From assembly GCA_016794985.1 (NCBI GenBank), contig JAEUIQ010000054.1, positions 1 to 60,294 of the forward strand: a stretch of DNA of 60,294 bases, given 5' to 3'. A program made the position numbers and the translations under genes. The notes beneath the pieces are model-generated. The model was not told the DNA's origin. It saw only the letters and a program-made list of their open reading frames with translations, and made no database searches. Shown here piece after piece: positions 1-9,232 of this stretch. Source of the DNA: Planctomycetaceae bacterium (GTDB taxonomy: Bacteria > Planctomycetota > Planctomycetia > Pirellulales > Pirellulaceae). Positions within the stretch are counted from its first letter, which is position 1, and the number at the start of each line of letters is the position of its first letter.

Positions 1-31
1 TCGTTGGTAGCACTTCTAGCCGTGGGACGTG

Positions 32-400
32 ATGATCGAGTTCTTGCAGCAACTGCGAGCCGGACGGGTCGATCGCAGTCGTTGGCCCGTGGCGTTGCAA
101 GAGGCGATGGTGGGCACGACATGGTTCGACAAGTGGTTGTATCAAGCGATCTATTGGTACTTGGTCGAACAGATTGCCAAGCGATTGAAGTCGAGCGAAC
201 TCCGCAACGCATCGATCTACGAATTCAATCCGGGCGCAGTGTACGATCCCAAGCAACGCCGCAAGAAAAGTTGTGACCAGACACGGCGAACGAAGAACCA
301 AGCACGACGAACCAATCATCAAGATCAAGTTCAATCCGGAATTCCGCCACCAGGGAAAAAGACATCGAGGAAAAAAGCCGAACCATACTGTCGCACCTGA
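32..400 (+). CDS. Doubtful small ORF, hypothetical
   Basis: Open frame of about 122 codons. The first 75 residues look protein-like, with hydrophobic and aromatic residues well mixed (for example FDKWLYQAIYWYLVEQIAKR). The last 45 residues are a low-quality K/R/T/Q/N-rich run that may be read-through beyond a degraded end. I do not recognise a family. It could be the tail of a longer gene, but an in-frame stop lies just upstream in the window. ATG at 32 has a GGGA-like stretch ahead of it. It may equally be a remnant in a decaying accessory region. Confidence 0.3.
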   Translation: MIEFLQQLRAGRVDRSRWPVALQEAMVGTTWFDKWLYQAIYWYLVEQIAKRLKSSELRNASIYEFNPGAVYDPKQRRKKSCDQTRRTKNQARRTNHQDQVQSGIPPPGKKTSRKKAEPYCRT

Positions 401-695
401 CGCGACGGACAAGCATCAACTTCCAGCAGCGATCCAAACCGCCTGCTTCGCTACCGCTCCGCACCGACTTCAAGATCAACAACACCAAATCAACTTCGTC
501 AACCAATCAATCCTCGACTTCGGCCCTAAATCGCACTGACATTCAAATCAAACATTGACGCGAAGCTCAAGAATCGGCCCATCTTTCGGTTAGCGAACAC
601 CATGCCAACACAGCCAGCCTCGCGGCAGCTCCATGCCTATTTGTCCAAATCAGGCTTACTCATGGTTCTTTCTTGAACAAACTTACCGAGGGACT
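401..695. other. Gene-free stretch
   Basis: No convincing coding frame, RNA gene or repeat is visible here. The short frames lack ribosome binding sites and protein-like composition. Confidence 0.4.
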
Positions 696-1043
696 TCATG
701 AAATGAACGCGATCCCGAAAACCACTAGCCAAAACACTGCAAACAATGAAAAGAAACAGAAAACCAGCATTAAGGACCCGGTGATGTATCTCCAGATTCC
801 GGCAACAAACAAAATTGTCCATCCAATCGCCTGCGAAATAACGGTACAAGACGCAGTAAACAAGAAGCCGACAACCGCTAAATGGTCATTTTGTGCCGAT
901 TCTCCAATTCTCGGCGTCACAACTTTATCTCCAAACTGCTCCTTCAATAACGGAAGCGATGCGAGGACAGGTATTGGAAATGAAAACGCGAGAAGTGCTA
1001 CTAATATCAACTTTTGACGCGACGGCAGCTCAAACTTGTACAT
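696..1043 (-). CDS. Small membrane protein, candidate immunity protein of the Rhs tip
   Basis: About 115 residues with three or so hydrophobic segments: one near the N-terminus (KLILVALLAFSFPIPVLA), and two long ones in the C-terminal half (ISQAIGWTILFVAGIW and LMLVFCFFSLFAVFWLVVFG). ATG at 1043 is preferred over the upstream GTG at 1055 because a GGGGGA stretch sits five bases ahead of it. It starts 15 bases after the stop of the Rhs-tip gene on the same strand, so the two are probably co-transcribed. Position directly behind a polymorphic-toxin C-terminus is where immunity genes usually lie; the function is inferred from that position alone. No known immunity family was recognised. Confidence 0.55.
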   Translation of the reverse strand: MYKFELPSRQKLILVALLAFSFPIPVLASLPLLKEQFGDKVVTPRIGESAQNDHLAVVGFLFTASCTVISQAIGWTILFVAGIWRYITGSLMLVFCFFSLFAVFWLVVFGIAFIS

Positions 1044-1058
1044 GCTTTCCCCCACATA

Positions 1059-2039
1059 TTATTTCCTAAATGTTGGCTTTCTGACATTTGGCTTTGACTT
1101 GACAGGCTTTCGAGTTTTCGGCTTTGGCTTGTCAGGTTTGTTTCCTGCCTTGTGACCTCCATAGCAAATGCCATGAATCCACGAATCGCGGAAGGCACCA
1201 TACGACTCCGTCAAGACAATAGTACCGTCAGGATTGGCATCATGTTGATCGCCATGCGGATTAACGGCGTACATGTCTGTTATTCCCCTTACGCGACATC
1301 CAGAAATTCTGGAAGAATCTAACAAAAACTGCTGCCCATCGCGGTGAATCCAGTCATTCGGATCATCTCGATCGTCTCCAACTAACACATCGCCAGTGCC
1401 TGCAACGTAACAGTGTCTAATGTCAACGAAACAGTCGTCGCACCGCTTTCGACGCAGCAAATCCAAAACCAATCGTTCTTCGGAATTTTGACCTGCCAGT
1501 ACTGAACTTGTAAATGGTCCCGCTTTTCCAAAGCTTCCGTGTCCATTAAGAATAACGTTTTTAATGCAACATCCATCTGCGATGTTAACCAAAAACACCC
1601 ATAGATCCCCCCAATCTGGATCGTGTGGGTCAATGATAAACGAACGGTCCGCAAGCCAAAAATTCCACATGTGAGATGCTTGAGTTACGTCGTCCTCGGG
1701 AAAGGAAATGGTAATGTCCAACTCGCAGCTTCCATTTGGAGCAACACCCTTGATACCAAAATACCCCCGGTACAAACTCATCCCATCCACGTAACCCAGT
1801 GGATCGCTGGAGATGAAGCCGCCGGTGGCTGGATCGTACCAGCGGGCGCGGAAGTGGTAGAGGTTGAGGTCGGCGTCGTACTCGCGGCCCGTGTACGTGT
1901 AGCGGTTGGCGTAAGTGCTGGTCGTACGAACGGTGCCGTTGGCGGCGTAGATGCCAAGCGTGCCGTACGCGGTGTAGGAGTAACGTTCAACGATCGTTCC
2001 GGCGGCGTTGGTGAGGCCGATGATAGAATATTGTTGGAT
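1059..2039 (-). CDS. Orphan Rhs-core tip with caspase-like C-terminal domain
   Basis: The recognisable part starts near 2039 with an Rhs-type sequence (GLTNAAGTIVERYSYTAYGT, then RYTYTGREYDADLNLYHFRARWYDPATGGFISSDPLGY), the conserved Rhs repeat-associated core. The frame stays open to 2474, but the roughly 145 extra codons do not look like Rhs, so the 5' part is missing or decayed and no good start is visible. After the core comes a domain of about 220 residues. It contains an N-G-H-G-S motif (His codon at 1539-1541) and, 43 residues later, D-I-R-H-C (Cys codon at 1410-1412). That order and spacing resemble the His-Cys dyad of caspase/DUF4347-like clan CD peptidases. The end is a K/P/R-rich tail. 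In Rhs proteins the part after the core is the variable toxin. I infer a peptidase-like effector or an unexpressed reserve tip; the peptidase assignment rests on motifs only. Confidence 0.6.
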   Translation of the reverse strand: MQQYSIIGLTNAAGTIVERYSYTAYGTLGIYAANGTVRTTSTYANRYTYTGREYDADLNLYHFRARWYDPATGGFISSDPLGYVDGMSLYRGYFGIKGVAPNGSCELDITISFPEDDVTQASHMWNFWLADRSFIIDPHDPDWGDLWVFLVNIADGCCIKNVILNGHGSFGKAGPFTSSVLAGQNSEERLVLDLLRRKRCDDCFVDIRHCYVAGTGDVLVGDDRDDPNDWIHRDGQQFLLDSSRISGCRVRGITDMYAVNPHGDQHDANPDGTIVLTESYGAFRDSWIHGICYGGHKAGNKPDKPKPKTRKPVKSKPNVRKPTFRK

Positions 2040-2380
2040 GCGATGGTTGCACGGATTTGAGGTTTTGAGTTTCGCACTGCGATGAGAAGTACACGACGAA
2101 GAGAGCGGTGGCGGTGATGGGGTTCTTTGATGATGTGATAAGTCCAGGGGATCGACTAACACGATGACGCCCTTGATGCATTGGCTGCCTTGAATGGAAC
2201 TCTGCGTTATTCTATTCGAGCACGTAGGCTCGCAGCAAGCGAAATCCGCTGCAACGGACTGGGATTTATTCAGGCATTGGGTGGGTGAGTAAGGACCGGG
2301 ACGAAACCGACAGAGAACGGGAATTCTTGAGACAGTGGCGGCTGAGAAACGACTTTCGAGATGAGCCGTCCCGTCAGGGA

Positions 2381-2437
2381 CGTGCGATCGGCCTGCTTGC
2401 GGGCGTGTCTGAAGCAGAGTCGGTTCTGCGGCCTTCC
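2381..2437. repeat. Dispersed ~50-bp module, copy 1
   Basis: The stretch from about 2387 (GATCGGCCTGCTTGC ... CTGCGGCCT) matches 3113-3163 with a handful of substitutions, mostly A/G exchanges. Part of it recurs at about 3513-3527. The three copies bracket the 175-bp and 41-bp arrays. Confidence 0.6.
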
Positions 2438-2664
2438 TAACCCAAGTCGTCACATGTAGCGTGAAGCGTAACAAACCGCCGAGTAAATCGGGCGGGCCTT
2501 GTCCACCAATGCAATGCGAAGTGATTTTGGCCCGAGCATTAGGACTAGAGACAAGACGGCAGCCGGAAGTAAATAATAAAAATCAGCAGCGGGAAGGCCG
2601 CAACCGAGCTCGTCTCGGTTGGGCCAAGGATTCACCACTAAGCCAACACGACCATCGCAGGAGC

Positions 2665-3127
2665 AGCGGTCGAGGGACAGACTTGTTTAGCAAACCAACC
2701 CCACTGAGACCGCAACGGTTCACGCTCGCAAGCCTGGACGATTCGCACCCAGGAAGAACCCCCGCGCGACGATCGCCCCCCACGGGTTCATCCCGTGGGA
2801 GCGCAAGTTTGAAAGCTAGATCGAACCCCACGCGCACGAAGCGGTCGAGCGACAGACTTGTTTAGCAAACTAACCGCACCGAGACCGCAACGGTTCACGC
2901 TCGCAAGCTCGGTCGATTCGCACCCTAGAACAACCCCCGCGCGACGATCGTCCCTCACGGGTTCATCCCATGGGAGTGCAAGTTTGAAAGCTAGATCGAA
3001 CCCCACGCGCACGAAGCGGTCGAGGGACAGACTTGTTTCGCAAACAACTCCCAACGAGACCGCAACGGTTCACGCTCGCAATTCCGGTCGGTCCGTACCC
3101 AAGATGCAACTCGATCGGCCTACTTGC
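2665..3127. repeat. Tandem array of ~175-bp units (left array)
   Basis: Units begin with AGCGGTCGAG at 2665, 2840 and 3015, an exact 175-bp period; the third unit is partial. Shared elements in order are GACAGACTTGTTT, GAGACCGCAACGGTTCACGC, CCCCGCGCGACGATCG and GTGGGAGCGCAAGTTTGAAA. The first unit contains a perfect hairpin, CCCACGGG at 2779-2786 and CCCGTGGG at 2792-2799 with loop TTCAT; the second unit has mismatches in the stem. The same family makes up the right end of the window (59745-60294). Open frames across it are by-products: the period is not a multiple of three. Confidence 0.9.
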
Positions 3128-3165
3128 AGACATGTCTGAAGCAAAGTCGGTCCTACGGCCTCTAA
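3111..3165. repeat. Dispersed ~50-bp module, copy 2
   Basis: Near copy of 2387-2435, joined directly to the end of the third 175-bp unit. Confidence 0.6.
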
Positions 3166-3213
3166 AACCTTGGAGCCTGTTTTGTAGCTGACCAGTCAGC
3201 GCCCCATTGGCGT

Positions 3214-3330
3214 GAAGCCAATGGTGGCGGGTTGGAAATCAAGTTCGTTTGCATGAAGCCAATGGTGGCGGGTTGGAAATCAAGTTCGCTTGCATCAAGC
3301 CAATGGTGGCGAGTTGGTACTCAAGATCAA
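3214..3330. repeat. Three tandem 41-bp repeats
   Basis: Units begin at 3214, 3255 and 3296 and share AAGCCAATGGTGGCG followed by GTTGGAAATCAAGTTCG in the first two and a diverged version in the third. The first unit is preceded by CCATTGG, which pairs with CCAATGG inside it as a 7-bp inverted repeat. The unit contains no recognisable gene. Confidence 0.85.
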
Positions 3331-3414
3331 ATCCATTCAAGCCCTGCACTCCGCCGGATTCACTCCGACGGGAGCACGACTGGGCAGCGACCTAGAGACG
3401 CCAAACGCGCGACT

Positions 3415-3527
3415 AGCGGTCGAGGCACGGGCTTGGGTAGCGAACCAACCCAACTTAGACCGCAACGGTTCACGCGCGCAAGTCCCGTCGGTCCGTACCC
3501 AAGATCCAACTCGATCGGCCTACTTGC
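3415..3527. repeat. Partial 175-bp unit reaching into the S9 peptidase stop codon
   Basis: Starts with AGCGGTCGAGGCACGG and continues with GACCGCAACGGTTCACGC and GGTCGGTCCGTACCCAAGAT-like sequence as in 3015-3127, then TCGATCGGCCTACTTGC. The match ends near 3527, inside the last codons of the minus-strand peptidase gene, whose Lys and TAG are encoded by repeat sequence. Confidence 0.75.
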
Positions 3528-6171
3528 GAATCATCGTCATGACGGCATTGCCAAGATCTGGAACGACTTGACGGACCCTTTGCACTTGTTTCGAATCCGG
3601 GACCAACCAATAAGAAGTTGCGACCGCTGGGTTTTCTACACTGGTGACATCAACCCGCAAGTAATTCTTGGAATCAATTTCTTCCAGGCCGACCACCTTC
3701 AATCGCTGCGTCGATACCTTTAGGGCGTTGAAATCCGCGACATTGACAATCAGTTCGAATCCGTCGTTCAAAGGAAGCCCGCTCAGAATCAGATTCCGAG
3801 CTGGTCCATCGCACAACAGGGCTCCGGAGAAAGATAGTGTTTGTGGCTGTCCAGACATGGAGACTTCGATTTCTTGCTCCAAGTATTTAGCGGAGATCGA
3901 TTGTGGCCCTTGAGTCAAACTCCGTGAAATTGGTTGCAATTCCGCTGAGTAGACACCTGCATCAACCATTTCGCCGAACGGGGCCTTTGTACGAGTCTCA
4001 ATCTTCCATGTGTCGCCTTCGCGTTTGATGGTTTTGGTCGACTGCATTTGAAATTGTTGACCTTGAGCTTCGATCGTGACGTCCCACTTCTCCTCACCTT
4101 CATGAAGTTCCAAATTCAACTCGGGTAGTTTCGGCGAAACAACGACCGAGGTAGCCGGGGTGTAAGTTACCGTCGAGATGTCGACCCGGAGTTCCTCCAA
4201 TCGTCGCGCGACATTTTCCGGCATTTCCTCTTGGAATCGACCGCGAAGTTTCTGAGCCAAAAACCTTTCGATCTCGGCATACATCGCCATGTTATTCACT
4301 GGTTTGGCAAAGCCATGGCCTTCGTCGTCCGCCAAGATGTAACTCACATCATGACCACGATCTCGGAGGGCAATCACGATTTGATCTGCCTCGGCTTGTT
4401 TGACTCGAGGGTCGTTAGCACCTTGAATGATCAACAATGGTCGAATGATTTGATCCGCCTTAAACAAGGGACTTGCTGCACGAATCAAAGCTTCGCCTTC
4501 CGGGGTCTTCGGATCGCCAACCATGCCATACAAAAACGCACGCGCCGCCTCCCAATAGGGCGGAACGGATTCCAGTAACGTGAACAAATTGCTGGGGCCA
4601 ACAATGTCGACGCCACAGGCATAGAGTTCGGGGGTGTAAGCCAAGCCTGCGAGTGTGGCGTAACCACCGTAACTTCCTCCCATGATGGCGACGCGGTCTT
4701 TGTCCGCGATCCCAGAATCAACCAAGTACTTTACGCCCCACGTGATGTCGTCTTGCATCAATTTGCCCCATTGTAAATCGCCTGCGTTCAAGAATTCTTT
4801 GCCGTAACCGCCACTGGCGCGGAAATTCGGTTGCAACACCGCGTAACCACGGTTGGCCAAAAACTGAACATCAGGATCGAATCCCCAAGTATCACGCGGA
4901 CCTTTTGGGCCGCCATGAACCAACACAACGACGGGCAAGTTCTTCGGTTCCAATCCAGTGGGAACCGTTAAATAGGCCGGAATCTCTAGGCCGTCGCTGC
5001 TGGGATAACGAACGGGCTTCATGGGCGCCAAGTGTTGTTCCACTGCCTTCAATTCCGGTCGCGGCGTGTACTGGTGTATCAGTTCCCGCGAATCGGCATC
5101 AAAATACCAAGCTTCCGAAGCATAGCGATCACCCGAGATTGCAATCAGGAACTTTTTGTAATCCAGTGTCGAACTCTGAAAGGTGATTTCGCGACCAGGG
5201 AATTTCTCACACAAAAACTTGTAATTGGCTTCCCAAGTTTTGTCTCGCCAATAGTATCGAGTCTGATCTTCTGTATACGAAGTCGAGATGATCTGACGCG
5301 TGTTTCGATCCATCCGCAATGCGCCGAAATCAACTCGTCCCAGCGGATCGCTTTCGATCAGTTCTTGGCTTAAGGTCGTGACATTCATCTTGTACAACGT
5401 CGAAAGATTCAAGTCTCCCTTGTTCGTTACCAAGTAGATGTGTTCATTGGTGGCATCCCAACCGGCGATAGCAGCGTTCTCGGTCACCGAGGTCTCGTAG
5501 ATCGGCGTTAGGCCACTTTCATCTTTTCGCAACCAGACCGTATTGCCTTGTTCGTCGGTCCGTGTCAGCAGCCGCAGATTATCATTCCAATCAAACTCGT
5601 AGCCCGTGATCCGGTCCTTGTTCTCGTACAATAGAACTAATTCCCCCGAGGCAATATCGAGGCGATACAAATCGTGCCATGCTTTGTCGCGATCATTCAA
5701 CGCGACCCACATCCGATCGGGATTCGCTTGACTGGCATGAATGATTTGCGCAGTAACATCCTCCTTTGGGGTCAAGTTTCGCGATTCAGGAACTTGGCCA
5801 CCCGGTAAGGGACTGGCATTGGGATCAACCGCAAACACATTGATGTTCTCGTCGCCATCCTTGTCTTTGGCATACAACAGGTAACGACCATCTTCGGTCC
5901 AGGAATACCCGTATAGAGGACGTGAGCTATTGGTCAGCGGGCGAGCATCTTCAAAGGGTTGATCAAACGACTTCACCCAAATGTTCATGATGCCATTGTA
6001 GGGTTTCATGAACGAAATCCACTTTCCGTCAGGACTGAGCTGCCCACCCGAAATTTGTGGATTACCGAAAAACAGCTCCCGATCCAAGATCGGCGTATCA
6101 GGCGTTTGCGCGGCCAACGAGGCGGACACGATCGACATTAGAAAACTCGCAATTAGTGCTAAGGGCTTCAT
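3520..6171 (-). CDS. Secreted S9-family prolyl oligopeptidase-like peptidase
   Basis: About 883 residues. A Sec signal peptide ([22 protein letters not shown]) precedes a WD40/TolB-like beta-propeller (roughly residues 35-400) that gates a C-terminal alpha/beta-hydrolase. The catalytic triad is visible: Ser500 in GGSYGGY, Asp587 in GANDPRV, His619 in DEGHGF. This matches dipeptidyl/acylaminoacyl peptidases, which cleave short peptides. An extra region of about 220 residues follows the hydrolase and is longer than in usual S9 enzymes; its role is unknown. ATG at 6171 is chosen over the upstream in-frame start at 6303 because the signal peptide begins there. The last codons lie in a repeat, so the original C-terminus may have been altered. 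Divergent from the BFD-like gene at 6360. Confidence 0.93.
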   Translation of the reverse strand: MKPLALIASFLMSIVSASLAAQTPDTPILDRELFFGNPQISGGQLSPDGKWISFMKPYNGIMNIWVKSFDQPFEDARPLTNSSRPLYGYSWTEDGRYLLYAKDKDGDENINVFAVDPNASPLPGGQVPESRNLTPKEDVTAQIIHASQANPDRMWVALNDRDKAWHDLYRLDIASGELVLLYENKDRITGYEFDWNDNLRLLTRTDEQGNTVWLRKDESGLTPIYETSVTENAAIAGWDATNEHIYLVTNKGDLNLSTLYKMNVTTLSQELIESDPLGRVDFGALRMDRNTRQIISTSYTEDQTRYYWRDKTWEANYKFLCEKFPGREITFQSSTLDYKKFLIAISGDRYASEAWYFDADSRELIHQYTPRPELKAVEQHLAPMKPVRYPSSDGLEIPAYLTVPTGLEPKNLPVVVLVHGGPKGPRDTWGFDPDVQFLANRGYAVLQPNFRASGGYGKEFLNAGDLQWGKLMQDDITWGVKYLVDSGIADKDRVAIMGGSYGGYATLAGLAYTPELYACGVDIVGPSNLFTLLESVPPYWEAARAFLYGMVGDPKTPEGEALIRAASPLFKADQIIRPLLIIQGANDPRVKQAEADQIVIALRDRGHDVSYILADDEGHGFAKPVNNMAMYAEIERFLAQKLRGRFQEEMPENVARRLEELRVDISTVTYTPATSVVVSPKLPELNLELHEGEEKWDVTIEAQGQQFQMQSTKTIKREGDTWKIETRTKAPFGEMVDAGVYSAELQPISRSLTQGPQSISAKYLEQEIEVSMSGQPQTLSFSGALLCDGPARNLILSGLPLNDGFELIVNVADFNALKVSTQRLKVVGLEEIDSKNYLRVDVTSVENPAVATSYWLVPDSKQVQRVRQVVPDLGNAVMTMIRK

Positions 6172-6359
6172 AGAAACCTTATCGAAACAAGAAAAGGAAG
6201 CGATTGCTTGCGAATCGTCAATCCTTGGAAACGGGGCTGGCACCGGCGCCAAGTCCCAACGATATTGTTCGGACAAACTCCGCTCACACAAGCGGACTGT
6301 CAATGGTTGCCACCAAACGCGTTTTGCATCAATGAATTCCCAAGGAAGACGGTGGAATT

Positions 6360-6719
6360 ATGGAACTGGATGACGAGATGTGTCTGTGTTTTCATGTGAC
6401 CAGGCGCAAGATTGAAAATTATATTCAGCGGACGAAGCCGCAGCGTGCCAGCCAGTTGAGCGAATGCTTCGGCGCCGGGACGGGGTGCGGTTGGTGCCGC
6501 CCATTCCTGCATCGGCTTTGGCAAAGGGCTCAAGTTCCGGCAATGGAGCCGGAAGGAAAGGGTGTCCCAGCCCCTTTGATATCGACGACGGATGGCTCGA
6601 TGTCCGATTCGCCCGCTTCGGTCAGTGAGGTGGGTGCGGAGCAAGGCTTCGATTCGCTGACAGCGGAAGAGTATGCCCGACAGCGTGCCTCGTATCGGAA
6701 GCAGAAAGATGAAGTTTGA
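6360..6719 (+). CDS. BFD-like [2Fe-2S]-binding domain protein
   Basis: 119 residues. The first 55 contain C-x-C (MCLCFHVTRRKIENYI) and later SECFGAGTGCGWC, the four-cysteine pattern of the bacterioferritin-associated ferredoxin (BFD)-like domain, with C-x-C near residue 8-10 and the second group near 36-45. BFD-like domains bind a [2Fe-2S] cluster and act in iron release from bacterioferritin or as modules of larger enzymes; here it is stand-alone. The second half (about residues 60-119) is polar, ends in RQRASYRKQKDEV and looks disordered or helical. ATG at 6360 follows a GGTGGA stretch. No bacterioferritin gene is in the window. Confidence 0.75.
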   Translation: MELDDEMCLCFHVTRRKIENYIQRTKPQRASQLSECFGAGTGCGWCRPFLHRLWQRAQVPAMEPEGKGVPAPLISTTDGSMSDSPASVSEVGAEQGFDSLTAEEYARQRASYRKQKDEV

Positions 6720-7831
6720 AGGCCAACGTTTTTGGGGGGGCCGACGGCACAAGATTCGCGCGGCAACAATGCAGACAGGCACGGTCGCGTGTTGTGGAGG
6801 GGAAGAAGAATTGCCGAGCCCCAGAAACGGAGCCAAGAAAAGGACCTGTGTCAGAAAAATAGGCCCGTAAACGGAAGCGGGCTGGTTGGATGGGAGCCGC
6901 CGATCTCGCCCCCAAAACCCTCCAGTGCCAACGAATCAGCACCTTCGCAATTCTGCCGGAGTCTGCAGCGAACCGGGCTCAAGCACTAAAACCTGAGCCA
7001 CACTCGGAAACGCTACTGACTTTCAAGATCAGTTTCTTCCACCCAACCAGCCCTCAATTGCTGCTCTCGCACTCAACGAAGGAGGTTAGCCTCGGTCGAT
7101 ACTATTTCTACGCAGCGAATCGTCGGCGGGTTCGAACAATTTCTGGGAAATCAAAAAAACGAGTCCGAATCGCTAAAGGTTTTTCCGGCTTGGTTGGAGA
7201 GCCACCCCGTCAAGGGTGCCTGAAACGTTGCTGTTCCGCCTTAATGTTGATTAATCTCCCTTAAGTGGCGGGGATCGCCGGAGGCCCGCGGTCTGTAATA
7301 CTTTTGTCACGCAGTGGCCTCGCGGCCAGTTTTGCCGCGTCCCGGTACTGACTTCTTGACTTGCCCAGTTCGCTTCCCGGCTCAAGCCCGAATTGGCCCG
7401 CGATCGCCTTCGTGCCGTTCCGTGACCTTATCGGCGATGTGTCGACCATTTAGGGCCTGGGAGGTACCCCAGAATGTCTGTTCAACCTGAGGCCGTTCGC
7501 CGATCGACGTAACAGAGGCAGTCATTGTGCCATAATCGGCAGAAACACCAGCTGTTTTTGAGAGCGGCGGACGGCACAAAACGGCAATCGATCCTGATCG
7601 AATGGGATGGCGGTGAATCAACTCATTCCATTTCCTGCAGGTGGCAGGAACAAAATGTTCGATTTTATAGGGAGAGCGAACAAGCGTCGCCTTGTTCCCT
7701 GAAATCGAAACAACTATCCTAACGGCCTCGAACAGGGATTTGCGGCCGCTTGCAGCCTTTACTGCTAAAGTGCCGACAACAGCTAAGTTGCAGCGTCCGG
7801 AAGTGTCATTCCAACGCTGTCATGATTCGGC
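6720..7831. other. Long gene-free region before the Cys/Met genes
   Basis: About 1.1 kb in which none of the small frames on either strand has protein-like composition with a plausible ribosome binding site. A GGGTTCGAAC-like string near 7122 recalls a tRNA T-loop, but no acceptor or anticodon stems can be built around it. Possibly decayed genes or an unrecognised RNA. Confidence 0.5.
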
Positions 7832-7915
7832 CTTCTTGCGAGCTTTGCTCGCAGTTTGTTGGCCGGTTGCCGTGCCCGCAAGCTCTTTTCGATGACGGGA
7901 CACGCTCGCAAGAAG
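7832..7915 (+). promoter_or_regulatory. Candidate leader structure with alternative pairings
   Basis: CTTCTTGCGAGC (7832-7843) is the exact reverse complement of GCTCGCAAGAAG (7904-7915). The same left arm can pair locally, GCGAGC (7838-7843) with GCTCGC (7847-7852) around a 3-base loop. Inside the long arm GTGCCCG and CGGGACAC also pair with one bulge. It ends 55 bases before the ATG at 7971. Mutually exclusive pairings in front of a sulfur amino acid gene suggest an attenuator or riboswitch-like element, but it could be a repeat or terminator; no known riboswitch consensus was recognised. Confidence 0.45.
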
Positions 7916-7970
7916 CTCTAACTTGGGACCGTTCCCGTTGATCCAATTCAGTCTTTGGAGACGGTAGGCA

Positions 7971-9194
7971 ATGAGTCAGCCCAACGAAAAAACAGGTCAC
8001 GAGTTGAACGGCAATGGGAGTCGCTGGACAGGATTTTCCACGACGGCGGTGCATGGCGGAGAAGATCGCCAGAAAGCGCACGACGCACTAACCGATGCGA
8101 TTGTCTGTGCGAGCACTTTCTCTTTCGAGAATACACAATCCGTCATTGACTTCATTGAACAGGACCAACAGCGCGGGGAATACGGACGGTATGGCAACCC
8201 CAGCGACATGGTGGTTGAGCGAAAATTGGCGGCCATTGAAGGTGCGGAAGATGGCATATTATTCAGCAGTGGGATGGCGGCACTGGTGACCTTATTGATG
8301 GCCAAATTGTCCGCCGGCGATGAGATTGTTTTCTTTGATCAATGTTACCATCGCAGTCGTGAATTCTGCGCGAAGTATTTAGCACGCTATGGTGTGATTA
8401 CCAAGCAAGTGAAAACTGGTGATTACGCGGCGATGGCCAACGCGGTGACCGACAAAACCAAGATGCTGGTTAGTGAGTCGCCGACCAATCCTCATTTAAG
8501 CGTGATCGATTTGGAAAAGTTCGTCGAAATTGGGCGACGCTTTAAGGTTGAGACTTTGATCGACGCTACCTTGGCGACACCTTACAACTTGCGTCCCATT
8601 GCGGCTGGCGTGGATTATGTGTTGCATTCGGCTACTAAATATCTGGGGGGCCACAATGATCTTTTGGCCGGTGTCGTATTGGGATGTCGCGCAAAATTGG
8701 AAGATGTCCGTTCTTTGCGTGGGGTCTTGGGTGGTGTTAACTCGCCACACAACTGTTATTTGTTGCAGCGTGGCTTGAAGACCTTCGAATTACGGATGCA
8801 GCGCCACAATGAAAATGGGCAACGTGTTGCTGAATTCTTGGCCGGCCATCCTGCGGTGGCCAAGGTTCTGTACCCTGGGCTGCCGGATCATCCAGACCAT
8901 CAGCTCGCGGTAAGGACGATGCGGGGATTCGGAGGACTGGTAACGTTCTTCGTCAAAGATCCAGATTGGCAGGCGGCCGCACGAGTTGTTGATGGATGTC
9001 GGATGGCACGGATTGGCCCGAGTTTGGGAGGTGTGGAAACTCTGATCGAGCAACCCTATGTGATGAGTTACTTCAAGTATTCACCTGCTGATCGCGCTCG
9101 GTTTGGGATTCCCGATAACATGATTCGTTTGGCTTGCGGGGTGGAGAATGCCGAGGACATCATCGCGGACTTGGACCAAGCCCTACGCGGCTAA
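7971..9194 (+). CDS. Cys/Met metabolism PLP enzyme, cystathionine gamma-synthase-like
   Basis: 407 residues, the normal length for the Cys/Met-metabolism gamma-family of PLP enzymes. The PLP lysine is Lys223 in SATKYLGGH. Other family signatures are YGRYGNPS (about 71-78), FSSGMAAL (98-105), the PLP-ring Asp in DATLATP (198-204) and SLGGVETLIEQP near the C-terminus. These enzymes join cysteine to activated homoserine, or cleave cystathionine or methionine. Which reaction cannot be told from the sequence. GGAG lies about 10 bases before ATG. The paralogous gene follows 38 bases after the stop, so the pair probably forms an operon. Confidence 0.9.
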   Translation: MSQPNEKTGHELNGNGSRWTGFSTTAVHGGEDRQKAHDALTDAIVCASTFSFENTQSVIDFIEQDQQRGEYGRYGNPSDMVVERKLAAIEGAEDGILFSSGMAALVTLLMAKLSAGDEIVFFDQCYHRSREFCAKYLARYGVITKQVKTGDYAAMANAVTDKTKMLVSESPTNPHLSVIDLEKFVEIGRRFKVETLIDATLATPYNLRPIAAGVDYVLHSATKYLGGHNDLLAGVVLGCRAKLEDVRSLRGVLGGVNSPHNCYLLQRGLKTFELRMQRHNENGQRVAEFLAGHPAVAKVLYPGLPDHPDHQLAVRTMRGFGGLVTFFVKDPDWQAAARVVDGCRMARIGPSLGGVETLIEQPYVMSYFKYSPADRARFGIPDNMIRLACGVENAEDIIADLDQALRG

Positions 9195-9232
9195 GCTCGA
9201 CCAAGCAACCATCGCTATTTCTGGAGATACCC

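Noticed and set aside
2665..3330. CRISPR-like array
   Set aside because: Units are 175 or 41 bp in direct contact without unique spacers, and there are no cas genes.
7100..7180. tRNA-like T-loop (GGGTTCGAAC)
   Set aside because: No matching acceptor, D or anticodon stems around it.
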